Assembly (NCBI RefSeq): GCF_022063185.1
Contig: NZ_CP091913.1
Location: forward strand, 574,501-638,500
Direction: 5' to 3'
Length of the DNA: 64,000 bases
DNA from: Nostoc sp. UHCC 0870
GTDB taxonomy: Bacteria > Cyanobacteriota > Cyanobacteriia > Cyanobacteriales > Nostocaceae
Under the pieces are notes generated by a model that was not told where the DNA came from, ran no database searches, and saw only the letters and a list, made by a program, of their open reading frames with translations. A program made the position numbers and the translations under genes. How positions within the stretch are numbered: position 1 is the first letter of the stretch; each line of letters opens with the position of its first letter. Below are positions 16,584 to 25,351 of the stretch, piece by piece.

Positions 16584-18078
16584 CATTGGTGACAAGTTAA
16601 GGAAAAGGGAAAATTGTCAAGGGTGGTATTTGTAGTGGTCAAAAGCATGGGAAACTCAGTCTAGACAAGTAATTGAGCGATTGAGTCCAGTCATGACCAC
16701 CAGCAAAAAAACCAATAGAGACCACGCCAAAAAGAAACACAGACCAATGGTGGAAGACGAAGTAATTGCAGAGCAACTGGAAAAATTATTGACCCCAGCG
16801 ATTACAAATCAAGAAAATTACTACCGAAAACTAGGACTCAGAGAACGGATACTGAATTTACCATTGATGATGGCTGCGGTACTAACCTTGTTATGGCGAG
16901 ACATAGCCGGAGTCAGAGAACTGACAAGAATGTTAGCTAGAGACGGTTTTCTGTGGTGTAATCCTACAAAAGTTAGTCAACAAGCTGTATCACAGAGATT
17001 TTTGACATTTCCATCAGAATTATTTGAAAAAGTATTTAAAGATTTACTGCCTAGTTTAAGAACAGCTTGGCATAGTAGAAATAAACGACCGTTGCCAGAA
17101 AGTATTCAGTTTACATTATCAAAATTCGAGAAAATTTGGATAGTAGACGGGTCAACACTGGAGGCATTGTTTAGAAAATTACAAAGCTTAGAGTCGGCTC
17201 AAAGAGGGCAATTAGCAGGAAAAATGAGTACAGTCATTGATTTAATGACCAGATTACCTGTAGAAATTTGGTTTGAAGAAAATCCCAAGGCATCTGACAC
17301 TAAATCGGAAGAAAATATCCTAAATTTAGTTACAACAAGAACTTTACTCTTATTAGATAGAGGTTTTTATCACTTTAAGTTTTGGCATCAGTTAATCGAG
17401 AAAAAAGTTGACTTTATTACGAGAATAAAAAAAGGAGCAGCAATCAAGATAGAACAGGTATTTACAGATAGCTATGGACTCAGGGACAGAAAGATACGTC
17501 TGGGTTCTGGCACAAATAAGACCCCATTTATTACCTTACGGTTAATTGAAGTGCGTTCTGGAAAAACATGGCATTCTTATTTAACAAGCGTTCTAGATCC
17601 TAATGTTTTACCCCCTTATGTTGTAGCCGATTTATATCGACGACGTTGGCGCATTGAAGATGCTTTTAATACTGTCAAAAGACTCTTAGGGCTAAGTTAT
17701 TTATGGACGGGTTCAATTAATGGGATTAAGTTGCAGATTTGGGCAACTTGGTTATTTTATGCGGTTTTAGTAGATTTAGGTGATGCTGTAGCTGACGAAC
17801 TTTCTCTGCCTTTTGATGAGATTTCATTAGAAATGATTTATCGTGGTCTTTATCATTTTACGATGGCTCATCAAAAAGGTAAGGCAACAGACCCTGTTAA
17901 GTATTTTGCTGACCCTCAAAATCGAGATTTAGGGATTATCAAACAGAAGCGAAAACCAAACATTAAGTTAATTGTCGCTCCTTTCCCTGATCTTCAACGA
18001 GGGTCTGACCAGTTTTTCTTCAACAATTCTCTCAAAGCCTCTTGACAAAAGATTTACAGCCTTAACTTGTCACCAATG
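16584..18078 (+). mobile_element. IS4-family insertion sequence, 1495 bp
   Basis: Terminal inverted repeats begin CATTGGTGACAAGTTAAGG on the left and end with the complement on the right. A perfect 9-bp target duplication ACCGACGAT flanks the element (16575-16583 and 18079-18087). One transposase gene fills it. The intact ends, duplication and reading frame indicate a recent, probably active insertion. The target lies between the anti-sigma gene and the end of an anti-sigma fragment. Confidence 0.92.
16693..18045 (+). CDS. IS4-family DDE transposase
   Basis: A 450-residue transposase. The first catalytic Asp is in EKIWIVDGSTLEALF, the second in LLLLDRGFYHF, and the Glu is in the YREK-like segment DLYRRRWRIEDAFNTVK, which is characteristic of IS4. 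ATG at 16693 is used in preference to an upstream TTG. The reading frame is intact. It lies wholly within the element with the 9-bp target duplication. Confidence 0.92.
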   Translation: MTTSKKTNRDHAKKKHRPMVEDEVIAEQLEKLLTPAITNQENYYRKLGLRERILNLPLMMAAVLTLLWRDIAGVRELTRMLARDGFLWCNPTKVSQQAVSQRFLTFPSELFEKVFKDLLPSLRTAWHSRNKRPLPESIQFTLSKFEKIWIVDGSTLEALFRKLQSLESAQRGQLAGKMSTVIDLMTRLPVEIWFEENPKASDTKSEENILNLVTTRTLLLLDRGFYHFKFWHQLIEKKVDFITRIKKGAAIKIEQVFTDSYGLRDRKIRLGSGTNKTPFITLRLIEVRSGKTWHSYLTSVLDPNVLPPYVVADLYRRRWRIEDAFNTVKRLLGLSYLWTGSINGIKLQIWATWLFYAVLVDLGDAVADELSLPFDEISLEMIYRGLYHFTMAHQKGKATDPVKYFADPQNRDLGIIKQKRKPNIKLIVAPFPDLQRGSDQFFFNNSLKAS

Positions 18079-18093
18079 ACCGACGATCGCTTT

Positions 18094-18282
18094 TCACAAT
18101 GAAATACTACCCGTCATCACAGTTTCTCCAGTTGGTTGGGGAATTTTTTTCAACGGCTCAACGGTGATCAAAGCCTGAGAAGAAACTGTCATATCATCAT
18201 CTAAAGGCATTTGCATAAACACTTTTCCTTCAGAGTCAGGGTTAAATTCTCCACAATATACTTTTTTATTAGATAACACCAT
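18094..18282 (-). pseudogene. C-terminal fragment of an anti-sigma-K (RskA-like) factor
   Basis: The 62-residue frame corresponds to the end of the RskA domain: VYCGEFNPDSEGKVFMQMPL, then ALITVEPLKKIPQPTGETV. The intact anti-sigma factor at 26.5 kb has the same pattern (PCGEVKP... LIVTLETNPNVSRPTGTVV). There is no N-terminal zinc/anti-sigma part or membrane helix, and a stop lies just upstream. It looks like a remnant of a lost sigma/anti-sigma locus whose stop codon abuts the IS4 insertion. A short independent protein cannot be excluded. Confidence 0.5.
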
Positions 18283-18514
18283 TATTTAAAGCCTAAATCT
18301 TGACATATTATCAAAAATATGCTAATTTAATCTGTTGAAAATACATTCTTGCCAGTCTTGAACTTAATATTGATACGAACCTAACGCCAAAAAGGATTTA
18401 CCTAACTCAAAATTTTGTTACCCAAACAATTAAACCGGGTAGCACTATGAGAGCAAAGGAGCTTTTAAGCGTGGTAAAAGCAGATACATAGCAATTATTG
18501 AGTTCTGAAAAGAT

Positions 18515-18778
18515 ATGGTAAGTCAAGATTGGTTAGTGACAGAAGAAGGCAAGTGTGAAGCTTGGGAAGAATTGGCAGATGACCTAGAATTATCTACAGG
18601 AAAATATCGGCTCTATCGGTTTTTAACGGATCTAGAAGATATTCTGCATAAATTTCAGAGCGATCGCGATCGCCTCCAAGCAATTTGTCCCCTAGTACGG
18701 CGATTATTGACCAGTTCAGAATGGTTGCAAGGTGAATATCTTGAACCCGACTCACAAACAGGTTGGTCGGTACTTACT
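18515..18778 (+). pseudogene. 5' part of a cupin (cysteine-dioxygenase-like) gene split by an IS
   Basis: The first 88 codons (MVSQDWLVTEEGKCEAWEEL... GWSVLT) are cut by an insertion sequence. Removing the element with one copy of its ACT target duplication joins this part in frame to 19922-20266, giving WSVLT-LYDEPDFPLT and a protein of about 203 residues. The rebuilt protein is all-helical at the N-terminus with a C-terminal cupin, as in cyanobacterial cysteine-dioxygenase-type proteins. The truncated product lacks the metal site and should be non-functional. Confidence 0.85.
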
Positions 18779-19921
18779 AGACATCTCCAAAATAGTATTA
18801 TTCTGTGATAAAAGAACATTAAAGCGTTATTTTGACACAGAAGCATGAGCAATATACTGAATTACATTGAAGAGAATCCTAAACAAACCCAAAGGTTAAT
18901 AGGTCTGGAATATGAACAGTTACAACAATTAATCATAAATGGGGAAAGATTATATCATGAAAAAAAAGCTTTACTGGAATCTAAGAAAGTGAGAATTATT
19001 GCTGGTGGAGGAGGTCGGAAACCAAAATTATCTATTTCTGAACAAATCATTTTAACTTTAGTGTATCTCCGACATCTGACAACCTTTCAACTTCTAGGTA
19101 TTCAGTTTGAAGTAAGTGAGTCTACAGCCAACGATACGTTTAACTATTGGTTGCCTAACTTGCGAGAATTACTGCCATCAAGTTTGCTTGAACAAGTAAA
19201 AAAAAACGCTTCTGACTATGAAGTAGTAAAAGAAATGCTCACAGAATATGAATTAATAGTAGATAGCTATGAACAAGTCAGAGAAAGACCTAGAGACAAT
19301 GATGAACAAAAGAAATATTTTTCAGGTAAGAAGAGTAATCATACATTTAAAACTCAAATGATTATTTTACCTGATGCTAGTGATATCGTTGATGTTGTGG
19401 CAGGTGAACCTGGTCCAAAAAGCGATATAACTTTGTTCCGAGAATATCGTTCAGAGTTTGATGCCAAACAAAGATTTAAAGGAGATAAGGCATATCTTGG
19501 AGAAGATTTAATTACAACTCCAATTAAGAAACCAAGAAATCAAGAACTAACAACTGAACAGAAAGAACAGAACAAAATATTTTCATCTAAACGAATCTTT
19601 GTTGAACATCGAATACGGTCAGTCAAAATCTTTCGAGTTGTCCAAGAGAGATTTAGGTTAAATACCCGCAAATATAAGCAAGTAATTTTGACGATTTGTG
19701 GGCTAGTAAGGTTACGGATTCGAGGGCTAATATTACCATTAGAAATATCAGCTATATCATCAGGTTAAAATTATCGCATATAACTAGATATTTTTGCCTA
19801 ATTATCAACAGCAAATATCTCAAAGTCTTATTTCATCGTACAGAATAGCTAATTTAAGATGATTGCATTTAGTGGCTACAGCCTAGCCAAACAAAGGCTT
19901 TGACTGTTTTCGGAGATGTCT
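18779..19921 (+). mobile_element. IS5-family (ISL2-type) insertion sequence, 1143 bp
   Basis: Terminal inverted repeats AGACATCTCC(A/G)AAA close the element. The flanks carry a 3-bp ACT target duplication, as expected of the ISL2 subgroup. It contains one intact transposase gene and interrupts the cupin gene. A 69-bp non-autonomous derivative with the same ends lies at 21857-21925. Confidence 0.88.
18845..19768 (+). CDS. IS5-family transposase (DDE_Tnp_4 type)
   Basis: A 307-residue transposase with an N-terminal helix-turn-helix (KLSISEQIILTLVYLRHLTT... FEVSESTANDTFNYW). The DDE domain has Asp in LIVDSYEQV, Asp in FKGDKAYLGEDL and Glu in RIFVEHRIRSVK. The reading frame is intact and full length. 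It sits inside the element that splits the cupin gene. Confidence 0.9.
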   Translation: MSNILNYIEENPKQTQRLIGLEYEQLQQLIINGERLYHEKKALLESKKVRIIAGGGGRKPKLSISEQIILTLVYLRHLTTFQLLGIQFEVSESTANDTFNYWLPNLRELLPSSLLEQVKKNASDYEVVKEMLTEYELIVDSYEQVRERPRDNDEQKKYFSGKKSNHTFKTQMIILPDASDIVDVVAGEPGPKSDITLFREYRSEFDAKQRFKGDKAYLGEDLITTPIKKPRNQELTTEQKEQNKIFSSKRIFVEHRIRSVKIFRVVQERFRLNTRKYKQVILTICGLVRLRIRGLILPLEISAISSG

Positions 19922-20266
19922 ACTCTATATGATGAGCCAGATTTTCCCTTGACGGTGCAGACAGTCGCATGGTTGCCAGGAAGAGTATCACCAATTCATA
20001 ATCATGCTACCTGGGGAGTTGTCGCACTGATTAGTGGAGAAGAAAAAAATACACTGTGGAGACGAACTGATAATAACGGTGGTATTGAAAAAGTTGGCGA
20101 AATTATTTTAACTCCAGGAGATATTATTAGTTTGATGCCAGATGCAATCCATCATGTTGAAGCACTTGGTGAAGAACCGACAATTAGCTTCAATGTGTAT
20201 GGCGAAACAAACTATGAACAGCGATTTGAATTTGATCCAGTTTCTGGTGCTGCAAAGAACTTTTGA
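19922..20266 (+). pseudogene. 3' part of the interrupted cupin gene
   Basis: Encodes LYDEPDFPLTVQTVAWLPGR, then the cupin metal motif PIHNHATWGVVALISGEEKNT and the second histidine in PDAIHHVEAL. An apparent ATG at the junction is contributed by the IS end. The frame stays open to the natural stop, so the loss of function is recent. The rebuilt gene would act on small thiols such as cysteine, inferred from the family. Confidence 0.85.
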
Positions 20267-20310
20267 TGTACTTTCAGGAGTATCAACGTTTTCTAGAATG
20301 ACTTATATAG

Positions 20311-20541
20311 TCAGAAACCCCAGCCCTAAAGGGCGGGGCTTGAAAAAGCCCATCTGACCAGCCTAAGTCTTAACTGACTACGTTAGTGGCAAGAGTTTAA
20401 GACCTACCAGAGGATGCGTAGCTAGTCCCCTGCACTAGAACCAAATTGTTAAACATCTGTACAAGGGTTAAGGAAGTGCAATTTGGATAGTACCGACCAC
20501 TAACATTGGCGAAGCTAAAATTACCCGAAAGGAGGCACTTT
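20311..20541 (+). ncRNA. Putative IscB omegaRNA
   Basis: The 230 bp directly upstream of iscB are non-coding, GC-richer than their surroundings and rich in potential stems (CCCCAGCCC/GGGCGGGG, CTAGTCCCCTGCACTAG, ACTAACATTGG region). In IscB loci this is where the omegaRNA scaffold lies. Its 5' guide is taken from DNA just outside the element's left end, which here would be the 3' flank of the cupin gene. Assignment rests on position and structure, not on a covariance model. Confidence 0.55.
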
Positions 20542-21850
20542 ATGTGCAAAGTTTTTGTAATTGATACTAACCGCATACCACTAAAACCAATACATTCAGC
20601 ACAAGCAAGACAATTATTAAGAAGCAAAAAAGCAGCCATTTATCGCCGCTTTCCATTCACGATTATTCTTAAAGAATCTTGTCCAGATTCTCCAGTAGCA
20701 CTACTGCGATTAAAGCTAGACCCTGGTGCTAAAACCACAGGTATAGCATTAGTTAACGATGCAACTGGCGTTCGCGGAGCGTCTCCCTTCGGAGAAGTTG
20801 TTTTTGCTGCTGAATTAAAGCATAGAGGTTTTGCTATTAGAGACGCTTTGATTTCCAGAAGGCAATTAAGACGTGGCAAAAGAAATCGAAAAAACCCGTT
20901 ACAGAAAGCCAAGATTTCTGAATAGAACGAGACCAGAAGGATGGTTAGCACCAAGCCTGATGAGTCGGGTTCACAATGTTGAAACATGGGTAAACAGATT
21001 GCGTAAATTTGCACCAATTACAGCGATTAGTACCGAATTAGTCAAGTTTGATATGCAATTAATGCGTAATCCTGAAATCGAAGGTAAGGAATATCAGCAA
21101 GGGACATTAGCTGGATATGAAACCAGAGAATATCTACTTGAAAAGTGGAATCGGCAATGCGCCTATTGTGGTGTCAAAGATGTGCCTTTACAGATTGAAC
21201 ACATTCACCCACGTTCTAAAGGTGGGTCTAATTCAATCACAAACCTTACATTAAGTTGCGAAAAATGCAACATCAAAAAAGGGATTAAGGATATTAAGGA
21301 TTTCCTCAAAAAAGACCCTACTAAGTTACAGAAAATCTTGGCACAAGCTAAGAAACCGTTGGCTGATGCAGCAGCAGTTAATGCTACTAGATACAAGCTT
21401 TTGGAGGTTTTAAAATCAACAGGGTTGCCCGTTGAATGTGGCTCTGGGGGTTTAACAAAGTTCAACAGAACTAGGCAGCAATTAATCAAGACTCATTGGA
21501 TTGATGCTGCTTGTGTTGGCAAATCAACACCAACATTAAATATCAAAGGTATCAAACCATTGTTGATTACATCTAATGGTCACGGTAATCGCCAAATGTG
21601 CGGGACTGATAAATTCGGTTTTCCGAGTCGTCACCGCACAAATAAACAAATCCATTTTGGTTTTCAAACTGGAGACATTATTAAAGCGGTTGTTACCAGT
21701 GGCAAAAAAGTTGGCGAATATGTTGGACGTGTTTTGTGTCGTGCCACAGGTAGTTTTGATATCGCTTCCAAGACCGGAAGAATTTCAGGAATTAGCCATA
21801 AATATTGTTCAGCGATTCATAAAAAGGATGGATATAGTTATGCTTTTTGA
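20542..21850 (+). pseudogene. iscB: IscB RNA-guided endonuclease, frameshifted
   Basis: IscB is the transposon nuclease ancestral to Cas9. The start has an ideal AGGAGG seven bases upstream. Visible parts: N-terminal PLMP-like MCKVFVIDTNRIPLKPIHSAQARQLL, RuvC-I LKLDPGAKTTGIAL, the Arg-rich bridge helix RRQLRRGKRNRK, RuvC-II ISTELVKFD, HNH CAYCGVKDVPLQIEHIHPRS and RuvC-III HWIDAACVG. A six-A run at about 20889-20894 puts the bridge helix out of frame, and removing one A restores RNRKTRYRKPRF. It is a young pseudogene, a sequencing error or, less likely, slippage. A small dispersed repeat is inserted in frame at about 20767-20797. Confidence 0.85.
20767..20797. repeat. Small dispersed repeat inside iscB
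   Basis: GCGTTCGCGGAGCGTCTCCC followed by TTCGGAGAAG is translated in frame as GVRGASPFGE in the RuvC region. A related palindromic sequence occurs inside valS near 44031-44066. Confidence 0.5.
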
Positions 21851-21856
21851 AGCAAT

Positions 21857-21925
21857 AGACATCTCCGAAAAAGAATCTCAAACCCTTATGCTGTCTAGAG
21901 TAAAACCTCATTTCTGGAGATGTCT
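21857..21925. repeat. 69-bp MITE with ISL2-type ends
   Basis: It carries the same AGACATCTCC termini as the 1143-bp insertion sequence at 18.8 kb, with arms identical over 13 bp including the flanking AAT/ATT. It has no coding capacity and lies seven bases after the iscB stop codon. Presumably it is mobilised by the neighbouring IS5-family transposase. Confidence 0.75.
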
Positions 21926-22109
21926 ATTCTTGACGGCGAATAAATTCGCCTGCGCCTAACCCCCATACATGAATGCAGGGGCTTCCACGGCGCGAGGACT
22001 TTGGTGAGAGAAATCCGTTGACAAGTAGTATTTTTTGCTTCTATCTTTGACGAAAACAGGGAAGACTTCTCCTTCAGCCGCTTCTCTTCGGAACAATACT
22101 TCAAAATTA

Positions 22110-22220
22110 GGCGTTGCATAAATGTGGGATGAAATCATAAAATTTGACTTTTACATCTCCTACCTTTTGCGCCTTTGCGACTTTGCGTGAGACAAAATCA
22201 TCCCATTAATCAGCAACGCC
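22110..22220. repeat. 111-bp MITE with 8-bp target duplication
   Basis: Termini GGCGTTGC/GCAACGCC and sub-terminal TGGGATGA-type repeats define the element. The direct repeat CAAAATTA occurs immediately on both sides (22102-22109, 22221-22228). It is non-coding. No transposase with these ends is in the window. Confidence 0.7.
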
Positions 22221-22481
22221 CAAAATTAGTTTTGGAAAATTCTGATGTCTGCGGTGGGCTACGCTAACGCGGTCAGCCGCAGAAACATCTACAGACTTTC
22301 CGCAAAATTCACGCGTTGAAGACTTAGCGAATCCATTTTAGTTTTAGCTTCGTATCAACATTATGAATTGACAAAATTGTGTACTTAGTTAAAATTTATT
22401 CCCCTAATTACTAAGCGATCGCTCTGCGCCATATCCACAACTTCTAGCATTTTGAAGAAGGAAAGAACTATGATATAGACT

Positions 22482-22495
22482 TGAAAAATTTTTCA
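22482..22495. promoter_or_regulatory. Palindrome upstream of arsR, candidate ArsR operator
   Basis: The perfect 14-bp palindrome TGAAAAATTTTTCA lies 34 bp before the arsR start and just after a TATGAT (22469-22474) that could be a -10 box. A repressor bound here would block transcription of the arsR-pst operon, as expected for autoregulated ArsR proteins. Confidence 0.45.
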
Positions 22496-22528
22496 TATCA
22501 ATAGCCATTCAAACCATACCAAGGATGA

Positions 22529-22837
22529 ATGATGAACTCTAAAAATGTATCGTCTCCAGACTTTTGCGCCCGTCAACTCAAAGTTTTAGCAGATACAACA
22601 CGTCTATCTGTTCTGAAAATTCTCATGGAAAGTCCTAAGCACGTAGGGGAACTGAATTCTGTTTTAAAGCTAGAGCAGAGTTTATTGTCCCACCATTTAA
22701 AAATATTGCGGGAGGCAGGTTTTGTGGAGGCGACACGAGATGGTAAGGCGGTACTTTACCATTTTGTACCGACGATTCGACAAGTCAATACTGGTAAGGC
22801 AATTGATTTAGGCTGTTGTCGCCTCTGTTTTGAATAG
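22529..22837 (+). CDS. ArsR-family transcriptional repressor heading a pst operon
   Basis: A 102-residue winged-helix protein with recognition helix LKLEQSLLSHHLKILREAGF and wing VEATRDGKAVLYHFV. The classic ELCVCDL metal site in helix 3 is absent (here ELNSVLKL). Instead the C-terminus ends in GCCRLCFE (Cys96, Cys97, Cys100) with Cys13 near the N-terminus, a plausible alternative arsenite or metal site. It abuts pstS (ATG one base after its stop), so it is the first gene of a five-gene operon and probably regulates it. Confidence 0.88.
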   Translation: MMNSKNVSSPDFCARQLKVLADTTRLSVLKILMESPKHVGELNSVLKLEQSLLSHHLKILREAGFVEATRDGKAVLYHFVPTIRQVNTGKAIDLGCCRLCFE

Positions 22838-22838
22838 A

Positions 22839-23693
22839 ATGAAACGACTCAAAACCATAGCATTTATTACTGTCGCTTTCACAATTGGCTTAGGGTTACA
22901 AGCTTGTACCCAACCATCCCCAACACCAACTCAACCAACCAATAAATTACAAGGAAAGTTAGTTTTAACAGGCTCTAGTACAGTTGCACCATTAGCAGCA
23001 GAAATTGGTAAGCGATTTGAATCAGCGCATCCTGATGTGCGAGTAGATGTGCAAACAGGCGGTTCATCTCGCGGAATTGCCGATGCACGTACAGGCGTTG
23101 CTAATATTGGGATGGCATCTCGTAGCCTCAAAGATGAAGAAAAAGATTTACAAGCTTTTTCTATTGCCCGTGACGGAATTGGCATAATTCTACACAAAGA
23201 TAATCCAGTCAAATCCCTCTCAAATCAACAAGCTGTTGATATTTATACGGGTAAGATTAACAACTGGCAACAAGTTAACGGTAGCAATGCACCGATTACA
23301 GTTGTGAATAAAGCTGAGGGACGTTCTACCCTGGAATTATTTCTTGGCTACTTCCAACTCAAAAATAGCGATATTAAAGCATCGGTGGTGATCGGGGACA
23401 ATCAGCAAGGAATTAAGACAGTAGCAGGTAATCCTAACGCCATTGGTTATGTATCAATTGGTACGGCTGAATTTAGCATCAATAACGGCGTGACCATTAA
23501 ATTATTGCCCCTGAATGGAATTACCGCCACTACAGAGAATGTCCAGAATGGGACGTTTCCCCTGTCCCGTCCTCTAAATTTGGTGACTAAAACCCAGCCT
23601 CAAGGCTTAGATCAAGCATTTATCGAGTTTGCACAATCACCACAAGTTCATGACATTGTTAAAAAACAAGATTTTGTCCCCATATCAAAGTGA
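22839..23693 (+). CDS. pstS: Phosphate ABC transporter substrate-binding lipoprotein
   Basis: Binds phosphate in the periplasm and delivers it to PstCA. A lipoprotein signal (LGLQAC lipobox, about residue 23) is followed by the phosphate-site motif TGSSTVAPLA and QTGGSSRGIADA. The C-terminal half has LELFLGYFQL and NPNAIGYVSI. The ATG at 22839 is chosen over an in-frame TTG that overlaps arsR. Length is about 284 residues, typical of the short PstS type. Arsenate is a common rival ligand, which matters given the ArsR gene. Confidence 0.92.
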   Translation: MKRLKTIAFITVAFTIGLGLQACTQPSPTPTQPTNKLQGKLVLTGSSTVAPLAAEIGKRFESAHPDVRVDVQTGGSSRGIADARTGVANIGMASRSLKDEEKDLQAFSIARDGIGIILHKDNPVKSLSNQQAVDIYTGKINNWQQVNGSNAPITVVNKAEGRSTLELFLGYFQLKNSDIKASVVIGDNQQGIKTVAGNPNAIGYVSIGTAEFSINNGVTIKLLPLNGITATTENVQNGTFPLSRPLNLVTKTQPQGLDQAFIEFAQSPQVHDIVKKQDFVPISK

Positions 23694-23694
23694 T

Positions 23695-24528
23695 ATGGTT
23701 CTCCTGTGGATATTACGGGGATTATCTCTAATTACAGGTATTATTGTTATCTTAATCACCACATTCTTATTACTCGAAGCGTTGCCCATACTGCGACAAG
23801 AAGGATGGTGGCGTTTTGTCAGCGATCGCTCTTGGCATCCGGTGCAAGGACTCTATAATTTGCTGCCCATGCTGTGGGGTAGTCTGTTGGTGACATTCGG
23901 TTCTGTAGTTTTGGCTGCACCTTTGGGCATTGGTTCGGCAATCTTTTGTCAGTATTATGCACCTCCTGTAGTTGGGGGATTATATCGGCAGTTAATTAAT
24001 TTACTGGCTGGTATTCCTTCTGTAGTTTACGGGTTCTGGGGTTTAGTTGTTCTTGTACCACTGATTGGCAAACTGCATCCACCAGGAACAAGTTTGTTAG
24101 CGGGAATCGCCATTTTGACATTAATGATTCTGCCCACCATCGCTTTAACAGCAGAAGCCAGTTTTTCTGAAGTCCCCAACGAGTATTTACAAGGTGCAGC
24201 CGCCTTGGGAATTTCTCGCTGGGCAACAATTAGAAGCGTTGTTTTACCTGCGGCGAAATCTGGTTTATTTACTGGTTTGATTTTAGGAACGGGACGGGCG
24301 ATTGGGGAAACAATGGCAGTGTTGATGGTTTGTGGCAATGTAGTCCAAACACCCACAAGCATATTTGACCCCGTTCGCACACTGACAGCCAATATCGCTT
24401 TAGAGATGGCTTACGCTACAGGAAATCACCGTTCAGCATTGTTTGTAAGTGGTTTGTTATTAATGGGAGCGATCGCCATTTTAGTTGTCGTTGCCGAAGG
24501 TGTGAGTAGGAAAAACATCTATGGCTAA
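23695..24528 (+). CDS. pstC: Phosphate ABC transporter permease PstC
   Basis: A six-helix inner-membrane permease. The EAA-like coupling loop is AAALGISRWATIRSVVLPAA and the conserved permease segments are LLAGIPSVVYGFWGL and GTGRAIGETMAVLMV. ATG at 23695, one base after the pstS stop, is preferred to a TTG lying inside pstS. It overlaps pstA by 8 bp, indicating translational coupling. Confidence 0.92.
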   Translation: MVLLWILRGLSLITGIIVILITTFLLLEALPILRQEGWWRFVSDRSWHPVQGLYNLLPMLWGSLLVTFGSVVLAAPLGIGSAIFCQYYAPPVVGGLYRQLINLLAGIPSVVYGFWGLVVLVPLIGKLHPPGTSLLAGIAILTLMILPTIALTAEASFSEVPNEYLQGAAALGISRWATIRSVVLPAAKSGLFTGLILGTGRAIGETMAVLMVCGNVVQTPTSIFDPVRTLTANIALEMAYATGNHRSALFVSGLLLMGAIAILVVVAEGVSRKNIYG

Positions 24529-25351
24529 AAAATTACCTACCCTGATCATGTGGGCGATCGCTTTATTTGTCACTGCTGTTTTCTGCTGGATTTTAGGCGA
24601 TATCCTCTGGCACGGTGTCGGGCAGCTATCTTGGGAATTCCTCACAACTGCACCGCGAAATGCTGGCCGTGAGGGGGGAATTGCCCCAATTCTGATTTCT
24701 ACTTGTCTGATTTTGGGGGTTTGTATGGCGGTTTCTCTCCCCCTTGGCGTTGGTACTGCCATACTGTTAGCCGAGTTTACCACCACTGAAAGTCTGTTTG
24801 GGCGTTTAGTCCGGCGCAGTTTAGATGTATTGGCAGGAGTACCATCGATTGTTTTTGGCTTGTTTGGCAACGCCTTTTTCGCAATTAAGTTGGGATTGGG
24901 CTTTTCAATTTTGTCTGGTGGGTTGACTTTAGCTTGTATGGTGTTGCCGATTCTCATACGTTCTACAGAAGCAGGACTGCAAGCTGTTCCCAGTGAGTAT
25001 CGCTTAGGGGCAGCAGCTTTGGGATTATCACGCACCACTACATTAGGGAAACTGCTCTTACCAGCAGCGACACCGGGGTTAGTTGTCGGTTTAGTGCTGG
25101 GAATTGGGAGAGCTATCGCCGAAACAGCCGCACTGATTTTTACCAGTGGCTATGTAGATCGGATGCCAGAGTCATTACTAGATTCCGGGCGATCGTTATC
25201 GGTGCATATTTTTGATTTATCAATGAATGTGGCTGGCGGAGATGCTAACGCCTACGCCTCTGCTTTAGTGCTGTTGATTTTATTGTTGCTGGTGAATGGT
25301 ATAGCAACATGGACAGCTAAGTTTTGGTTAGCAGGAAGAATTACACCATGA
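24521..25351 (+). CDS. pstA: Phosphate ABC transporter permease PstA
   Basis: Second permease of the Pst complex, 276 residues, with about six helices. Key segments: LDVLAGVPSIVFGLFG, the coupling loop GAAALGLSRTTTLGKLLLPA and GIGRAIAETAALIFT. It overlaps pstC by 8 bp and pstB by 4 bp (ATGA). All four transport subunits are encoded in natural order, so the locus is complete apart from phoU. Confidence 0.93.
   Translation: MAKKLPTLIMWAIALFVTAVFCWILGDILWHGVGQLSWEFLTTAPRNAGREGGIAPILISTCLILGVCMAVSLPLGVGTAILLAEFTTTESLFGRLVRRSLDVLAGVPSIVFGLFGNAFFAIKLGLGFSILSGGLTLACMVLPILIRSTEAGLQAVPSEYRLGAAALGLSRTTTLGKLLLPAATPGLVVGLVLGIGRAIAETAALIFTSGYVDRMPESLLDSGRSLSVHIFDLSMNVAGGDANAYASALVLLILLLLVNGIATWTAKFWLAGRITP

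Larger units (their letters stand above)
20311..22010 (+). mobile_element. IscB-bearing IS200/IS605-like element (ends approximate)
   Basis: It is bounded on the left by a hairpin at about 20318-20339 (CCCCAGCCC/GGGCGGGG type) and on the right by a hairpin at about 21960-21981 (ACCCCC/AGGGGC). It encloses a putative omegaRNA and iscB, with no TnpA. A 69-bp MITE has inserted just after iscB. The exact ends are not proven. Confidence 0.5.

Noticed and set aside
20885..20900. Programmed -1 frameshift in iscB at A AAA AAC
   Set aside because: The heptamer is in the right phase for -1 slippage, but the downstream frame is +1 relative to the upstream one. A -1 shift would not restore it; loss of one A would.
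22441..22528. Pho box (SphR/PhoB site) upstream of the pst operon
   Set aside because: No pair of CTTAACCT/TTTAACCA-like octamers with 3-nt spacing is visible.
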